A stretch of 64,000 nucleotides of DNA from Deltaproteobacteria bacterium (GTDB lineage Bacteria > Myxococcota > XYA12-FULL-58-9). The DNA lies in NCBI GenBank assembly GCA_016218825.1, contig JACRCV010000116.1:1-64000 (forward strand), read 5' to 3'. Positions 62,930 to 64,000 of the stretch are shown here, one piece after another. The notes below the pieces were generated by a model that was not told the origin of the DNA, did not search any database, and saw only the letters and a program-made list of their open reading frames with translations. A program made the position numbers and the translations under genes. Each line of letters begins with the position of its first letter. Position 1 is the stretch's first letter.

Positions 62930-64000
62930 CTACTCCAGCATCAACGTCTGGCTCTGGCCGGCAGTCAAGGTGAACGAGCGCACCGCGACGCTGCCGTCTT
63001 GACGCCGATATTCGACCGAGTGCGGTCCGGCGTCGAGCGGTTGTCGCCACCACGGCGTCGCGAGAGGCAGACCGGCGTCGATGCGCACGGAATCCCAGCG
63101 CGGCGCGACGATCGACACCGTGGCGTTGCCGGAGGCCTTCGGCGGCAGCTCGTAGGTGCGCGTCGGGCGGGGCTTGGTGCACAGGGTGAAGAAGGCCTTC
63201 TCGCGCTCGGCGGTCGCGGTGTCACCGGCGGCTTCGTAGAGCTTGGCGAGCACCGCGTGGATCTCGGGGTTGAAGGGGTTCATGAACCGCACCGCCTCGT
63301 AGTGCCGTCGCGCCACCGCGGCGTCGTGCTTGTCGTAGGCGATGCGGCCGGCGAGCAGGTGGGCGTCGGCGTCATCGGGCTGCGCGCCGAGCAAGGCGTC
63401 GAGGACCTTCAGGCCGGCGTCGGCGCGGCCCACCGTCACGTAGGCGCGCGCCAGCTTGTTGACCAGCGTGCCGTAGCGCACCCCGGCGCGGGCATAGGCC
63501 TTCTCGTACTCGACGATCGCCGCCTGGTGCTGGTTGCGCAGCTGCAAGAGCTCGCCCAGGCGCGCGAAGTCGTGGGCCGGCTTGTCCTCCATCTCCTCGA
63601 TCGGGGCCTCGGCCTGGGCCTCGGTCTCGTTCGCCGCCAGGCGGATCTTGTGCGGCGCCGCCCCCGGCACGTCCTTGAACTTGCGAGCGCCGAGGTACTT
63701 GTGCCACGCGGCTTCGATGCCCTTGAGCGGCATGCCGTAGACCTGATGCAGCGCCGCCTCGACCTCGACGCCCTGCGCCGCGAGCTCCAGCACCTTGGGG
63801 ATGCTCTTCGCGCCGAGCTTGCCGGTGAGAAACTCGATGACCGTGAACACCTCGGCGAACGCCAGCGCCGCGTCCTCCTGCGAGCTGAGCTTGGCCATCG
63901 ACGGGTGCATCTCGTCGAAGGTGATGAACTTCTTGGTGCGCACCGCGTTCGCCAGCAGCTTCTCGCCATAGGGGCTGAGCGCCTCGCCGAGCTTCCCCTT
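62930..64000 (-). CDS. Peptidase-MA-like/TPR protein (partial, cut by window edge)
   Basis: The open frame continues past the right edge, so the N-terminus is missing. The visible ~355 residues start with a helical region (FDEMHPSMAKLSSQEDAAL, then FAEVFTVIEFLTGKLG) like the C-terminal part of peptidase-MA proteins. TPR repeats follow (~150-270), then a beta-rich tail (RWDSVRIDAGLPLATPWWRQ) ending in GQSQTLMLE. TPRs mediate protein contacts. It precedes the Crp/Fnr gene by 8 nt. The catalytic HExxH, if present, would lie outside the window. Confidence 0.75.
   Translation of the reverse strand, partial: KGKLGEALSPYGEKLLANAVRTKKFITFDEMHPSMAKLSSQEDAALAFAEVFTVIEFLTGKLGAKSIPKVLELAAQGVEVEAALHQVYGMPLKGIEAAWHKYLGARKFKDVPGAAPHKIRLAANETEAQAEAPIEEMEDKPAHDFARLGELLQLRNQHQAAIVEYEKAYARAGVRYGTLVNKLARAYVTVGRADAGLKVLDALLGAQPDDADAHLLAGRIAYDKHDAAVARRHYEAVRFMNPFNPEIHAVLAKLYEAAGDTATAEREKAFFTLCTKPRPTRTYELPPKASGNATVSIVAPRWDSVRIDAGLPLATPWWRQPLDAGPHSVEYRRQDGSVAVRSFTLTAGQSQTLMLE

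Overview
This window is GC-rich and almost fully coding, and the gene content points to a myxobacterium-like member of the Myxococcota/Deltaproteobacteria. The evidence is a caspase-like membrane protein behind an ECF sigma/anti-sigma pair, a VIT-vWA protein with an AgmX/PglI-type tail, Cys-rich 'DDGN..C' lipoproteins, a MYXO-CTERM-like tail, an alpha-2-macroglobulin lipoprotein, a nucleotide-translocase/HEAT/cNMP fusion, and many large secreted proteins. No rRNA, tRNA, CRISPR array, phage or transposase gene was recognised.

Layout. 0.3-7.1 kb: a Crp/Fnr regulator, then a three-gene operon of two small cohesin-like lipoproteins and a large secreted vWA-cohesin-dockerin protein, then a predicted metallopeptidase lipoprotein. 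7.4-20.5 kb (minus strand): VIT-vWA protein, a giant 2-hydroxyacyl-CoA-dehydratase-activase-like reductase, prfC and an alpha-2-macroglobulin. 20.6-26.6 kb (plus strand): mnmE-mnmG-parS-rsmG-parA-parB, the chromosome-origin-proximal segregation block, with one perfect and one degenerate parS between mnmG and rsmG. 26.7-31.5 kb (minus): ECF sigma, zinc-finger anti-sigma, caspase-like membrane protein and an orphan protein. 31.7-37.3 kb (plus): two Cys-rich lipoproteins and a hybrid histidine kinase. 37.3-44.1 kb: acetyl-CoA synthetase, a DUF4214-type lipoprotein, and a CocE/NonD hydrolase. 44.3-45.2 kb: a decayed patch with a PIN-toxin pseudogene, an HTH antitoxin-like gene and a SnoaL-like fragment. 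45.3-53.7 kb: three radical SAM enzymes, a glycosyltransferase, ribF and lpdA. 53.8-59 kb: a glucan-water-dikinase-like secreted protein followed by two serine beta-lactamase-fold hydrolases. 59-64 kb (minus): NTT-HEAT-cNMP fusion, a Crp/Fnr regulator, and a TPR/peptidase-MA-like protein cut by the window edge.

The most unusual signal is a 101-nt GC-rich palindromic repeat present five times between 7.2 and 24.8 kb. Four copies share an identical 70-nt core that is open in all six frames. One copy sits in frame inside the G domain of MnmE, a second sits in frame at the N-terminus of the VIT-vWA protein in the same reading frame, and a third supplies the stop codon of rsmG. This behaves like the protein-coding-gene-invading Rickettsia palindromic elements, but it has an unrelated sequence and occurs in a GC-rich, probably myxobacterial genome. 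Other candidate new systems are the cohesin/dockerin operon, the GWD-like/serine-hydrolase operon, and the radical SAM-glycosyltransferase cluster.
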